This document shows, one piece after another, positions 1 through 10,908 of a DNA stretch of 12,657 bases. How positions within the stretch are numbered: the first letter of the stretch is position 1; every line of letters begins with the position of its first letter. The notes under the pieces are model-generated. The model saw only the letters and a program-made list of their open reading frames with translations, was not told the origin of the DNA and ran no database searches. The stretch is from an uncultured Burkholderiales bacterium (GTDB lineage Bacteria > Pseudomonadota > Gammaproteobacteria > Burkholderiales > Burkholderiaceae_C): positions 1 to 12,657 of the forward strand of contig CAIYKK010000455.1 of the NCBI GenBank assembly GCA_903926695.1, in the 5' to 3' direction. The position numbers and the translations under genes are program-made.

Positions 1-981
1 CTCCTGTGTCTGATGCGCTTCGTAGGCTTCATGCGCTTGGTCAGCCTCGTTCGCTTCGCGGTTCAGGCTGGCGTCGCCGCCATCGCCGCCATCGCCGGGC
101 GCTCCAGCGGCGGCAGGCAACAGGCGAAAGGTCAGCAGCGTCGGCTTGAACGAGGGACTGAGTTCAAAATAATCCGCGTGCTGGCGCAAAAACTCCGTCG
201 ATCTTGTGACGCGCTTGTCAAAAAGTCCGTGCCGCTCCAGCACCGGCACAACGTGGCACAGGTGCTGCGGGCGCTGACGCAGACCGGGCACAACGTTCAA
301 AATACGCACCACCTCGTCGGGCAAATCGGCATCGGACACCAGAGGCGCTTGCGGCGGCGCGGCAGGCGGGCGGTACGCGGGCCGTACAGCGGAGACAAAA
401 CTGGCACCAGCACCAGCACCAGCACCAGCACCGACACCGGCACCAGAGCCAGCACCACCGCCAGCCCCAATATCAGCACTACCGCCCCAGGCGGACGGCA
501 TCACCGGCCGCAGTGGCACGGGCGCAGGCGCAAACACCGGCGCCGGAAAGCACTTCACGCGGTCGTAATAGGTTTCAGCGTCCCGAAACACAATGTTTTC
601 AATCGAAAAACACCACACTTCGCAGCCCCACTCGCGCAGGCGCGCGGCCAACGGGGCAAAGTCGGCATCGCCCGAGGCAATCGCAAACAGCCGAATCCCC
701 TGCTGAAAATGCAGCGCGACCGCATCGACGATCAGGGCGGCGTCGGTGGTGTTTTTCTCCAGCGACAAATTGGGAAAGGTGCGCGTGCCTAAATAACGCC
801 ACACTGACCATAGCGACTGCAGGCGCGGCGCGGCGCCGTAGGCGTTGCACACGCTGATTCGGCCCGCATAGGCTTGAAACTCCTTCCACGCCGTGTCGAT
901 GGCATAAGGGTCGGCAAAATTGTCCGCGTCAATCAGCAGGGCCGCCTGCTGCAGGCCGTGTACTCTGGGTAAGGCGTTCAT
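1..981 (-). CDS. NYN-domain (LabA/DUF88-like) putative RNase with LOTUS-like C-terminus, 3'-truncated by window edge
   Basis: The frame is open for 327 codons from the ATG at 981 to the window edge without a stop, so the C-terminus is missing. Residues about 12-145 look like a NYN/PIN-like nuclease domain: LLIDADNF (15-22) supplies the first acidic residues, TDAALIVDA (79-87) the middle aspartates, and [11 protein letters not shown] (101-111) the SGDxDF motif. A Gly/Ala-rich linker (about 166-194) follows. Residues about 217-278 resemble an OST-HTH/LOTUS RNA-binding module ending in [13 protein letters not shown]. The tail is rich in Glu, Ala and His. NYN proteins are known or predicted metal-dependent RNases, and the substrate here is unknown. 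The ATG overlaps the pyrC stop as ATGA, so translation is probably coupled to pyrC. The family call is confident; the function is inferred. Confidence 0.85.
   Translation of the reverse strand, partial: MNALPRVHGLQQAALLIDADNFADPYAIDTAWKEFQAYAGRISVCNAYGAAPRLQSLWSVWRYLGTRTFPNLSLEKNTTDAALIVDAVALHFQQGIRLFAIASGDADFAPLAARLREWGCEVWCFSIENIVFRDAETYYDRVKCFPAPVFAPAPVPLRPVMPSAWGGSADIGAGGGAGSGAGVGAGAGAGAGASFVSAVRPAYRPPAAPPQAPLVSDADLPDEVVRILNVVPGLRQRPQHLCHVVPVLERHGLFDKRVTRSTEFLRQHADYFELSPSFKPTLLTFRLLPAAAGAPGDGGDGGDASLNREANEADQAHEAYEAHQTQE
404..433. repeat. Hexanucleotide tandem repeat in the NYN gene linker
   Basis: The plus strand reads as repeated AGCACC units, four perfect and flanked by degenerate GGCACC/GACACC units. 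They encode alternating Gly-Ala in the linker between the NYN and LOTUS-like domains. Because the unit is 6 bp, slippage would change linker length without shifting the frame. Confidence 0.7.
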
Positions 982-2033
982 GCCGTTTGCAGTTTCCATG
1001 AGAGTGCCTCGCCGCTGCGCAGGGGTTTGAGTTCAGCGCCGCCAAAAGCAAAACTTTCGGGCGGCGTCCAGCTTTCTTTGTTCAAAGTGATGCTGCCGCT
1101 GTTGCGCGGCAGGCCGTAGAAATCAGCGCCGTTGAAGCTGGCAAAGGCCTCCAATTTATCGAGTGCGCCCGCGTTGTCAAATGCTTCGGCGTACAGCTCC
1201 ATCGCCGCATGTGCGGTGTAGCAGCCGGCGCAGCCGCTGGCGTGTTCTTTCAGATGCGCCGGATGCGGGGCGCTGTCAGTGCCGAGGAAAAAGCGCGCAT
1301 TGCCGGAAATCGCCGCCTGCACCAGCGCAAGGCGGTGGGTTTCGCGCTTCAAGACCGGCAGGCAGTAAAAATGCGGGCGGATGCCGCCGGTGAAGATGGC
1401 GTTGCGGTTGTAGAGCAGATGGTGCGCGGTCAGCGTCGCGCCGAGAAAACGGTCGGCTTCGGCGACGTACTGCGCGGCTTCTTGGGTCGTGATGTGCTCA
1501 AAGACGATTTTCAGCTCGGGAAAATCGCGCCGCAGCGGGATCAGTTGCGTGTCGATGAACACCGCTTCGCGGTCGAACAGGTCGATGTCGGGCGCGGTGA
1601 CTTCGCCATGCACCAAGAGCAGCAGGCCTTCGCGCTGCATCGCCTCTAACGTAGCGTAGGTTTTGCGAATGTCGGTCACGCCCGCGTCGCTGTTGGTGGT
1701 CGCGCCAGCGGGGTACAGCTTGACGGCGACCACGCCCGCGTCCTTGGCGCGCTTGATTTCGTCGGCGGCGAGGTTGTCGGTTAAATACAGCGTCATCAGC
1801 GGCTCGAACGCCACGCCTTGGGGCACGGCGGCCTGGATGCGCGTTTTATAAGCCAGCGCCTGCGCGGCGGTGGTCACGGGCGGGCGCAGGTTCGGCATGA
1901 TGATGGCGCGGCCAAACTGCGCCGCCGTGTGCGGCACGACGGTTTGCAGCGCGTCGCCGTCGCGCACATGCAGGTGCCAGTCGTCCGGGCGGGTGAGGGT
2001 GAGGGAAACAGGATTCAAGGTGGCTGAAGTCAT
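978..2033 (-). CDS. pyrC: Dihydroorotase (class II, PyrC)
   Basis: Catalyses the reversible cyclisation of N-carbamoyl-L-aspartate to dihydroorotate, the third step of de novo pyrimidine synthesis, in the cytosol. From the ATG at 2033 it has 351 residues, close to E. coli PyrC. The zinc-site residues are visible: HLHVRD (20-25, the HxH pair), the lysine to be carboxylated in [12 protein letters not shown], the histidines in LVHGEVT and FEHITT, and the aspartate in LGTDSAPH. The substrate-binding [11 protein letters not shown] segment is also present. A GTG at 2066 would add 11 residues, but conserved homology begins with RPDDWHLH just after the ATG, so I prefer 2033. There is no convincing Shine-Dalgarno before it. 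Its TGA overlaps the start of the NYN gene by 4 nt. The upstream gap to the PPTase gene is 135 bp and holds no recognisable gene. Confidence 0.97.
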   Translation of the reverse strand: MTSATLNPVSLTLTRPDDWHLHVRDGDALQTVVPHTAAQFGRAIIMPNLRPPVTTAAQALAYKTRIQAAVPQGVAFEPLMTLYLTDNLAADEIKRAKDAGVVAVKLYPAGATTNSDAGVTDIRKTYATLEAMQREGLLLLVHGEVTAPDIDLFDREAVFIDTQLIPLRRDFPELKIVFEHITTQEAAQYVAEADRFLGATLTAHHLLYNRNAIFTGGIRPHFYCLPVLKRETHRLALVQAAISGNARFFLGTDSAPHPAHLKEHASGCAGCYTAHAAMELYAEAFDNAGALDKLEAFASFNGADFYGLPRNSGSITLNKESWTPPESFAFGGAELKPLRSGEALSWKLQTA

Positions 2034-2041
2034 GGGGCTGA

Positions 2042-2047
2042 ATTGTC
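2042..2047 (-). promoter_or_regulatory. Possible extended -10 element of pyrC (leaderless or very short leader)
   Basis: On the minus strand TGCGACAAT occurs 8 nt before the chosen pyrC ATG. GACAAT matches 4 of 6 bases of TATAAT and carries the TG of an extended -10. No good -35 is present at 17 bp. If it is used, transcription would start at or within a base or two of the ATG, fitting the absence of a ribosome binding site. This is weak evidence. Confidence 0.3.
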
Positions 2048-2168
2048 GCACCGGTAGCCGCGCCACTGCAGGGCGCAGGGCGAGCTGGCACGCATCACCC
2101 TGGCGGTGCGACTCTGGCGCAAGCGCGAGCGGGGCTTGGCCAATGACGCGGCGCTGGCCCGGCCACCG

Positions 2169-2892
2169 TCACGCGGGCCACGGCGCGCACAGGTTCAGCC
2201 AGACCTGCGCGTCGCGGCGCGACACGGCCAGCGCCGCCCGCACGCCGGGCGTGAGCATCAAATCCAGAAACGTCCAGCCCGCCAGCGGCAAACCGTTGCG
2301 CGAAGCGCGCCAGCGGCTCTCGCGCTGGCGGTCATCTTGCGTGGTGTAGCTGCTCGCCTGAAGCGACAGCCCGGTGCCGACGGCTTTCAACAGCGCTTCC
2401 TTGCGCGTCCAGGTGCTGAAAAACGCCGCCGCCGAGGCGGGCCGGGCGGCGTGCAGCGCCCGTTCTTCGGCCAACGAAAACACCTCCCGGCCCACGCTGG
2501 TGATGTCCACGCCGTCCATCAGCTGCTCAACATCGACGCCAACGCTGCAATCCCAGGCAAAAGCCAGCAAGGCCATGCTCTGCGTCTGCGACACGCTGAA
2601 AGCCAGCTCCGACTTCGGTGCCGCCGCCCGCTGCAGGCCCGGCTTGCCAAAGCCGTCAAAATGAAAACACAGCGATTCGGGCGCGCAGCCCAGATAACCC
2701 GCACTCAGCCAGCGCAGCATGCCGCGCCGGGCGATAAAACGGTCGCGGTGCGGCTCGCGCTGGTAGCGGCGGGCGCGCTCGTGCTCGTCCGGCGAGAGGG
2801 TATGAGCCAGCGCCGAACAGGCCGCCTGAACATCCGCGTCGGGCAGCACCCAGACCTGAACGGTGCCGGGCAGAAGCGGCAGGCAGGGCGGA

Positions 2893-2912
<20 letters not shown>
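2169..2912 (-). CDS. Sfp/Gsp-type 4'-phosphopantetheinyl transferase
   Basis: Transfers the phosphopantetheine arm of CoA to a serine of carrier domains. The 247-residue length is typical of Sfp-type enzymes. Visible motifs are GFGKPGL (87-93), FSVSQTQ (105-111), the metal-binding GVDVE (125-129, Asp127 and Glu129) and FSTWTRKEALLKAVGTGL (165-182, with the catalytic Lys-Glu pair). In most relatives the second motif reads SH; here Gln109 replaces the histidine that contacts CoA in Sfp. The gene starts inside the last codons of the ligase-carrier-thioesterase gene (20 nt overlap) and lacks a clear ribosome binding site, so it is probably translationally coupled. The obvious substrate is the carrier domain of that neighbour (Ser751), an inference from context. 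Fatty-acid ACP is normally served by AcpS. Confidence 0.92.
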
Positions 2913-6102
<3,190 letters not shown>

Positions 6103-6126
6103 GGATCGAGACCTTTCAAGGCATTT

Positions 6127-6176
6127 TCAAAAGAAGCTGTGTTCATTCGCACGGGAATGAGGAGGACTTCTTTTGA
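6127..6176 (-). promoter_or_regulatory. Nested inverted repeat in the leader of the ligase-carrier-thioesterase gene
   Basis: TCAAAAGAAG (6127-6136) and its exact reverse complement CTTCTTTTGA (6167-6176) are 30 bp apart. Inside lies a second perfect pair, TCATTC (6143-6148) and GAATGA (6155-6160). The structure ends 24 nt before the ATG at 6102 and sits downstream of the promoter candidate, so it could be an mRNA stem-loop or a DNA operator. No known riboswitch is recognised. Confidence 0.5.
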
Positions 6177-6186
6177 GAAAGCTCAA

Positions 6187-6214
6187 TCATTAGCTCAGCC
6201 ATGTTCACGGTCAA
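6187..6214 (-). promoter_or_regulatory. Sigma70-type promoter candidate for the ligase-carrier-thioesterase operon
   Basis: On the minus strand TTGACC (plus positions 6209-6214) and TAATGA (6187-6192) are separated by 16 bp. They match 5/6 and 3/6 of the consensus. The predicted start near 6180 would give a leader of about 75-80 nt containing the nested inverted repeat. The position is sensible, but the -10 is poor. Confidence 0.4.
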
Positions 6215-6262
6215 TCGCCAACCGGACTATTGACACGGCCTGAAACAGCGGCTACGCACAGC

Positions 6263-6298
6263 CCAGCTTGGCAAAAGCTGGCCCGCCCGTGCGGCGGG
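6263..6298 (-). terminator. Two adjacent GC-rich hairpins downstream of gltL, possible terminator
   Basis: CCAGCTT (6263-6269) pairs with AAGCTGG (6275-6281) across a 5-nt loop. Immediately next to it CCCGCC (6282-6287) pairs with GGCGGG (6293-6298) across 5 nt. They lie 77-112 nt beyond the gltL stop. No U-run follows on the minus strand, so a Rho-independent role is uncertain; they may only block read-through or stabilise the mRNA end. Confidence 0.35.
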
Positions 6299-6314
6299 TT
6301 TGGCGGCGGATGCA

Positions 6315-6366
6315 CCGGCGGGTTCGCCGGGCAGGCGGGTTCGCCGGGCGGGCGGGTTTTGCCCGC
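6315..6366. repeat. GC-rich direct and inverted repeats just after gltL
   Basis: A 16-bp unit GGCGGGTTCGCCGGGC occurs at 6317-6332 and again at 6334-6349, then degenerates. The first copy lies in a perfect hairpin (CCGGCG 6315-6320, loop GGTT, CGCCGG 6325-6330). GCGGGC (6348-6353) can pair with GCCCGC (6361-6366), 9 nt after the gltL stop. This may be part of transcription termination or a small extragenic palindromic repeat. Confidence 0.5.
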
Positions 6367-6374
6367 AACGCGCC

Positions 6375-7118
<744 letters not shown>

Positions 7119-7145
7119 TTCGTTCGCTCCAGTGGCAAAAAGGAC

Positions 7146-7814
7146 TCAGCGGATGATGGCGATGCGGCTGTTGAGCCGCTTGACCAGCCAGGACAGGCTG
7201 TAGCACAGCACAAAATACACCACGGCGACCAGCAGATAAGCCTCTTCGGGGCGGCCGTAAATTTTGCCCGCCGTGGTGAAGCCCTTGAGCAGGTCGTAAG
7301 CGCCAATCGCATACACCAGCGAGGTGTCCTGAAACAGGATGATGGTCTGCGTCAGCAGCACCGGCACCATGTTGCGAAACGCCTGCGGCAGGATGATGAA
7401 GCGCATGTTCTGCGCGTAAGTCATGCCCAGAGCGCGCCCGGCGTTGACCTGACCGCGCGAGATGGACTGAATGCCAGCGCGCACAATCTCGCTGAAATAA
7501 GCCGCCTCAAACGCGATAAACGTGATGGTCGCCGACAGCTCCGCGCCGATGGGCCGCCCGATGATCGTCGGCACCAGCAGGAAAAACCACAAGATCACCA
7601 TCACCAGCGGCACCGAGCGCATGCCGTTGACGTAAATGGTGGCGGGCAGCGCCAGCGCCTTTTTGCCCGACAGGCGCATCAACGCCAGCAGCGTGCCCAA
7701 CACAATGCCGCCCAGCGTGGCCACCAGCGTGAGCTGCAGGCTGAACAGAAACCCGTTCTTCACGAAGCGCGAAAGCATCTCCCAGTCCAGAAAACTCCAG
7801 TCGAGTCCGAGCAT
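7146..7814 (-). CDS. gltK: Glutamate/aspartate ABC transporter permease
   Basis: A 222-residue inner-membrane protein of the HisM/GlnP family. Hydrophobic spans are visible around residues 20-45, 55-83, 88-110 and 185-212. The cytoplasmic EAA loop that docks on the ATPase reads GRALGMTYAQNMRFIILPQAFRNMVP in outline, with the conserved Gly and the ILPQA core. The start is the ATG at 7814, one base after the gltJ stop, with GGAGG in the end of gltJ as ribosome binding site. It forms the translocation pore with GltJ. Length and position match E. coli GltK (224 residues). Confidence 0.95.
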   Translation of the reverse strand: MLGLDWSFLDWEMLSRFVKNGFLFSLQLTLVATLGGIVLGTLLALMRLSGKKALALPATIYVNGMRSVPLVMVILWFFLLVPTIIGRPIGAELSATITFIAFEAAYFSEIVRAGIQSISRGQVNAGRALGMTYAQNMRFIILPQAFRNMVPVLLTQTIILFQDTSLVYAIGAYDLLKGFTTAGKIYGRPEEAYLLVAVVYFVLCYSLSWLVKRLNSRIAIIR

Positions 7815-7815
7815 G

Positions 7816-8538
7816 TCAGTGTCCTCCGCCAGCCATACCGGCCATCACCATGCCGGGAATCTGGAGTTTTTTCTCCACCAGCGCCATCAGCCGGTTCACT
7901 GCAAAGGCGGACACCGCATACAGCGCCGTCACGGCGAGGTAAATTTCCACGCCGCGTGAGGTTTCCTCCTGCGCCTGCATGGCAAACATGGTGAGTTCGG
8001 CAATCGACACGGCAAACGCGACTGAGGAGTTTTTCAGCAGGTTCATGGACTCGCTGGTCAGCGGCGGCAGGATCATGCGAAAAGCCATCGGCAAAATCAC
8101 ATAACGGTAAGTCTGCGCCGTGGTGAAACCCAGCGCCATGCCCGCGTAACGCTGGCCTTTGGGCAGCGCCTCAATGCCTGCGCGCACCTGCTCGGCAATG
8201 CGCGCCGAAGTGAAAAACCCCAGCGCGAGCACGACCAGCACAAAGCCGGGCACGCGCTGCATCGCCGGGAACATCTTGGGCACGACAAAGTACCAGATAA
8301 AAATCTGCACCAGCAGCGGAATGTTGCGAAACAGCTCCACCCAGACATTGCCGAGGCGCACCAGCCACGGGTGGTTGGGCAGCGTGCGCAGCGTGCCCAT
8401 GAGCGCGCCCAGCACCATCGCCACCAGCCAGGCCGATCCGGCCACCGCCAGCGTCCAGCCCCAGGCGTCGAACATCCATTCGAGGTAGGTGCGCCCGCCC
8501 CCGTCGTCATTTAAAAAAACTTTCCAGTCCCAGTTCAT
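7816..8538 (-). CDS. gltJ: Glutamate/aspartate ABC transporter permease
   Basis: A 240-residue inner-membrane permease. The frame is open further upstream to 8646, but the ATG at 8538 is chosen because AGGAG lies 6 nt before it. From there the protein begins MNWDWKVFL, like known GltJ proteins, while the upstream extension runs through the gltI terminator. Hydrophobic spans are around residues 26-48, 70-88, 97-115 and 200-220. The EAA loop (about 117-155) contains MALGFTTAQTYRYVILPMAF, and the MNLLKNSS segment follows at 165-172. It pairs with GltK. It lies 108 nt after gltI, from which it is separated by an intrinsic terminator, so part of its expression probably depends on read-through. Confidence 0.95.
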   Translation of the reverse strand: MNWDWKVFLNDDGGGRTYLEWMFDAWGWTLAVAGSAWLVAMVLGALMGTLRTLPNHPWLVRLGNVWVELFRNIPLLVQIFIWYFVVPKMFPAMQRVPGFVLVVLALGFFTSARIAEQVRAGIEALPKGQRYAGMALGFTTAQTYRYVILPMAFRMILPPLTSESMNLLKNSSVAFAVSIAELTMFAMQAQEETSRGVEIYLAVTALYAVSAFAVNRLMALVEKKLQIPGMVMAGMAGGGH

Positions 8539-8584
8539 GTTCGCTCCTGCCGGTTGTGTTTCAGAGCCACGCCATGCGCTCTTC

Positions 8585-8622
8585 AAAAAAAGAAACCCCG
8601 CCAGCACACACAGACGGGGTTT
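8585..8622 (-). terminator. Intrinsic terminator (attenuator) between gltI and gltJ
   Basis: On the minus strand AAACCCCG (plus 8615-8622) pairs perfectly with CGGGGTTT (8593-8600) across a 14-nt loop. One C and seven Ts follow (8585-8591). It begins 24 nt after the gltI stop. This is a classic Rho-independent terminator inside an operon, expected to make the binding-protein mRNA more abundant than that of the membrane subunits. Confidence 0.9.
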
Positions 8623-8646
8623 ATTGATTGGCGCCGAGGGCGGCAA

Positions 8647-9546
8647 TTATTTCTTGGCGTAGTCTTCCATTGGCTTGTCGTTCGGCGTGGCCCAGGCGGC
8701 TTTGGTGCTTTCGCTCACGGCCAGGCCGACGCGGGTGTTTTTAGGCGGAATTGGCTGCAGGAACCACTTGTCCCACAGCTTGGCGAGTTCGCCGCTCTTG
8801 ATCATCGCCTTGATGGTGTCGTCGCCGATTTTTTTCAGCGCGGCATCGTCCTTGCGCACCATGATGGCAATCGGCTCGACGCTGAGCACTTCGCCCGCAA
8901 TCTTGAAATCCGCCGGATTCTTGGACGAGGCGATGTTGCCCGCCAGAATCGAGCCGTCCATCACAAACGCGTCGGCGCGGCCCGACTCCAGCAGCAAAAA
9001 GCTGTCCGAGTGATCTTTGCCGTAAACCTCCTTGAAGTCGATGCCGTTGGCGCGCTCGTTTTTGCGCAGCGTCTGCACCGAGGTCGTGCCCGTCGTGGTG
9101 GCGACGTTTTTGCCATCGAGCTGCTTGATTGAGGTGATGCCCGAATTGGCCTTGACCGCCATGCGCACTTCTTCGACAAACGTGGTCACGAGGAAAGACA
9201 CGTCTTTGGCGCGGGTGGCGTTGTTGGTGGTCGAGCCGCATTCGATATCGACGGTGCCGTTTTGCACCAGCGGAATGCGGTTTTGCGAGGTCACGGGCTG
9301 GTACTTGACTTCGAGCTTTTTGCCCACGGCTTTTTCCAGATTGGCGATGACGCGCTGGCAGATTTCAACGTGGTAGCCGACGTATTTGCCGTCACCCAGC
9401 GTGTAAGACAGCGCGCCCGACGAATCGCGCACGCCCATCGTCACCATGCCGGAGGCCTTGGCCTTGGCGACGGTGTCGGTGGCCTGCGCAAAAGCCGCGC
9501 CCGAAGCGAGCAGCGCGGCAGACAAGGCGATGAGCTTGAGTTTCAT
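8647..9546 (-). CDS. gltI: Periplasmic glutamate/aspartate-binding protein
   Basis: The solute-binding protein (SBP_bac_3 family) that captures acidic amino acids in the periplasm and delivers them to GltJK. 299 residues from the ATG at 9546, with AGGAG 8 nt upstream; the frame stays open to 9585, but those 13 residues lack signal-peptide features. Residues 1-20 form a signal peptide with the cleavage motif AFA before Gln21. Signature stretches strongly recall E. coli GltI: TSQNRIPLVQNG, ECGSTTNN, GKDHSDSFLLLESGRADAF, MDGSILAG and DKWFLQPIPPKNT. It is the first gene of the transporter operon and is followed by a strong terminator. Confidence 0.96.
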   Translation of the reverse strand: MKLKLIALSAALLASGAAFAQATDTVAKAKASGMVTMGVRDSSGALSYTLGDGKYVGYHVEICQRVIANLEKAVGKKLEVKYQPVTSQNRIPLVQNGTVDIECGSTTNNATRAKDVSFLVTTFVEEVRMAVKANSGITSIKQLDGKNVATTTGTTSVQTLRKNERANGIDFKEVYGKDHSDSFLLLESGRADAFVMDGSILAGNIASSKNPADFKIAGEVLSVEPIAIMVRKDDAALKKIGDDTIKAMIKSGELAKLWDKWFLQPIPPKNTRVGLAVSESTKAAWATPNDKPMEDYAKK

Positions 9547-9597
9547 GAAAAATCTCCTGAAAGTGGGAAGTGAAACGGTCGTCAAAGGGTTGAAATC

Positions 9598-9603
9598 ATT
9601 TTA
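9598..9603 (-). promoter_or_regulatory. Possible -10 element of the gltI promoter
   Basis: TAAAAT on the minus strand matches 5 of 6 bases of the -10 consensus. It lies about 50 nt before the gltI ATG, inside an AT-richer patch of an otherwise GC-rich gap (9547-9798). No good -35 is found 16-18 bp upstream, so an activator such as the neighbouring LysR protein may be needed. I see no gene in this gap. Confidence 0.35.
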
Positions 9604-9771
9604 GGGACTTGGCTGGCGGGGTGCGCCTATGTTTACCCGGCCCTGGGCCTTATCCACAATGGTGCATTCCTGATGCGCCAGACTATGAGGCAGTTGTTAG
9701 CACGATTCACGCCACACTCGCATTGGACCGGCGTGGTTGGCATGCTTTTGCGCTCCGGCGGAGGCTCGTGC

Positions 9772-9788
9772 GCCAGCAACTCGCTGGC
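9772..9788 (-). terminator. Short hairpin after the lysR stop
   Basis: GCCAGC (9772-9777) and GCTGGC (9783-9788) form a perfect 6-bp stem with a 5-nt loop, 11 nt beyond the TAG of the LysR gene. No T-run follows, so a terminator role is only possible. Confidence 0.25.
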
Positions 9789-9798
9789 CGTGCAACCA

Positions 9799-10743
9799 CT
9801 AGCGCACGGCGGGCGCGCGGGCCGCGCTGGCCCCAGCCTGGGCTTGCAAATACATCCACAGCGCTTGCGCCGGGGTTTTGGCGGCGTCGCGCCCGGTGGG
9901 GCGTTCGCGGTACAGGCGCACGTCCAGCGTCATTTCCAAGCCCGCTCCGGCGCGGACCAGTTTTTTCGAGCGCAGCTCTTTTTTCACCGCGCTGAGGGGC
10001 AAAAACGCCACGCCGTGGCCTTCGAGCGCCATTGCTTTCAGTCCCTCGGCCATGTCGGTTTCGTACACCCGGTCGAGGTGAATGGCGGTGGCCGACTGCT
10101 TGAGAATCAGCTCGACCACGCGCCCAAGGTAAGCGCCCGGCGCGTAGCCCAGATACGGCAGCGGCTGGCCGATGCGCCCCGGCAGGGCAAATTCAGGCTT
10201 TCCGGCGGCGTTGGCGCGGCACAGCGGCGCGAGCACCTCGCGCCCGAGCGAAACCATTTCGTAGCGCCCCGGATCGAGCTGAAACGGCTGGGAATCGTGG
10301 TGATACGACAGCAGCAGGTCGCAGCTGCCCTCGACCAGACGCAGCACGGCGTCATGCACATTGAGCGCGATCAGGCGGCTTTTGACCGGGCCGAACTTTT
10401 CGCGCAGGCTGCTGATCCAGGCCGGAAAAAACGTGAACGCCAGCGTGTGCGGCACGGCAAACTCGATGAAATCCTGCCCCGCCGCCGTGTGGCTGCGCAG
10501 CATGGCGCGGGTCGATTGCAGGCTCTGAAGCGTGTCCAGCGACTGGCTGTACAGCGTCTGGCCCGCTGGCGTCAGGCGCGTGGGGTACGAACTGCGGTCC
10601 ACCAGATCGGTGCCCGCCCAGGCTTCAAGCGCCTGAATGCGCCGCGAAAACGCAGGCTGCGTGACGTGGCGAAGCTGGGCCGAACGGCTGAAACTGCGCG
10701 TTTCAGCGAGCGAGACAAAATCTTCCAGCCATTTGGTTTCCAT
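9799..10743 (-). CDS. LysR-family transcriptional regulator, HypT/YjiE-like
   Basis: 314 residues. An N-terminal winged helix-turn-helix spans about residues 4-62, including SFSRSAQLRHVTQPAFSRRI, followed by a linker helix and a periplasmic-binding-like effector domain (about 92-295). The opening METKWLEDF and the QPAFSRRIQALE segment closely recall E. coli YjiE/HypT, a regulator activated by hypochlorite through methionine oxidation. Similarity in the effector half (GYAPGAYLGRVV, LEGHGVAFLPLSAV) supports the same subfamily. Whether it senses oxidants here or regulates gltIJKL is inferred only from adjacency; it is transcribed in the same direction as gltI, unlike most divergent LysR pairs. 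Start at 10743 has no good ribosome binding site. In the ancestral arrangement it probably followed hypE directly (about 35 nt gap). Confidence 0.88.
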   Translation of the reverse strand: METKWLEDFVSLAETRSFSRSAQLRHVTQPAFSRRIQALEAWAGTDLVDRSSYPTRLTPAGQTLYSQSLDTLQSLQSTRAMLRSHTAAGQDFIEFAVPHTLAFTFFPAWISSLREKFGPVKSRLIALNVHDAVLRLVEGSCDLLLSYHHDSQPFQLDPGRYEMVSLGREVLAPLCRANAAGKPEFALPGRIGQPLPYLGYAPGAYLGRVVELILKQSATAIHLDRVYETDMAEGLKAMALEGHGVAFLPLSAVKKELRSKKLVRAGAGLEMTLDVRLYRERPTGRDAAKTPAQALWMYLQAQAGASAARAPAVR

Positions 10744-10777
10744 CGGCTGATTATCGGGTCAGCCGTGGAGCGCGCGC

Positions 10778-10889
10778 CTCAGCAAATACGCGGCAATTGC
10801 TCGCCGCTGAGCCAGTCCACCACGCGCCGCCCACCAAAGCGCGTCGTCATCTGCACGAAATGATGCGCGTCCTCGGTCACGGTGCCGAT
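10778..10889 (-). repeat. Direct repeat copy A (duplicated hypE 3' end)
   Basis: Aligns without gaps to 11628-11739, offset 850 bp, with 105 of 112 identical bases. The seven differences (10794, 10824, 10833, 10851, 10857, 10863, 10872) all fall on third codon positions in the hypE frame. Similarity begins one base beyond the hypE stop and ends abruptly at 10889. Confidence 0.97.
10779..10889 (-). pseudogene. Truncated second hypE 3' end (last 36 codons)
   Basis: This fragment still encodes the final 36 residues of HypE, including VVDWLSGEQLPRIC and the TGA stop, with protein sequence identical to the intact gene at 11629. It has no start codon and no upstream hypE sequence; the match breaks off at 10889, after which unrelated sequence leads into the orphan gene. 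Because all nucleotide differences are synonymous, it diverged while part of a working gene. It is best read as the remnant of the 3' end of a former resident hypE that directly preceded lysR. It is not expected to be translated. Confidence 0.95.
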
Positions 10890-10908
10890 AGCGCGGTGAC
10901 TTTGATTT

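Noticed and set aside
6315..6366. CRISPR-like or origin-like repeats.
   Set aside because: There are only two 16-bp GC-rich units with period 17, without spacers, DnaA boxes or AT-rich unwinding region.
8539..8646. N-terminal extension of gltJ by 36 residues.
   Set aside because: It would run through the gltI terminator and has no homology; the ATG at 8538 has a good ribosome binding site.
9609..9798. Possible small gene in the gap between gltI and lysR.
   Set aside because: The only open frames lack a ribosome binding site and any recognisable protein signal; the longest merely runs into the antisense of lysR.
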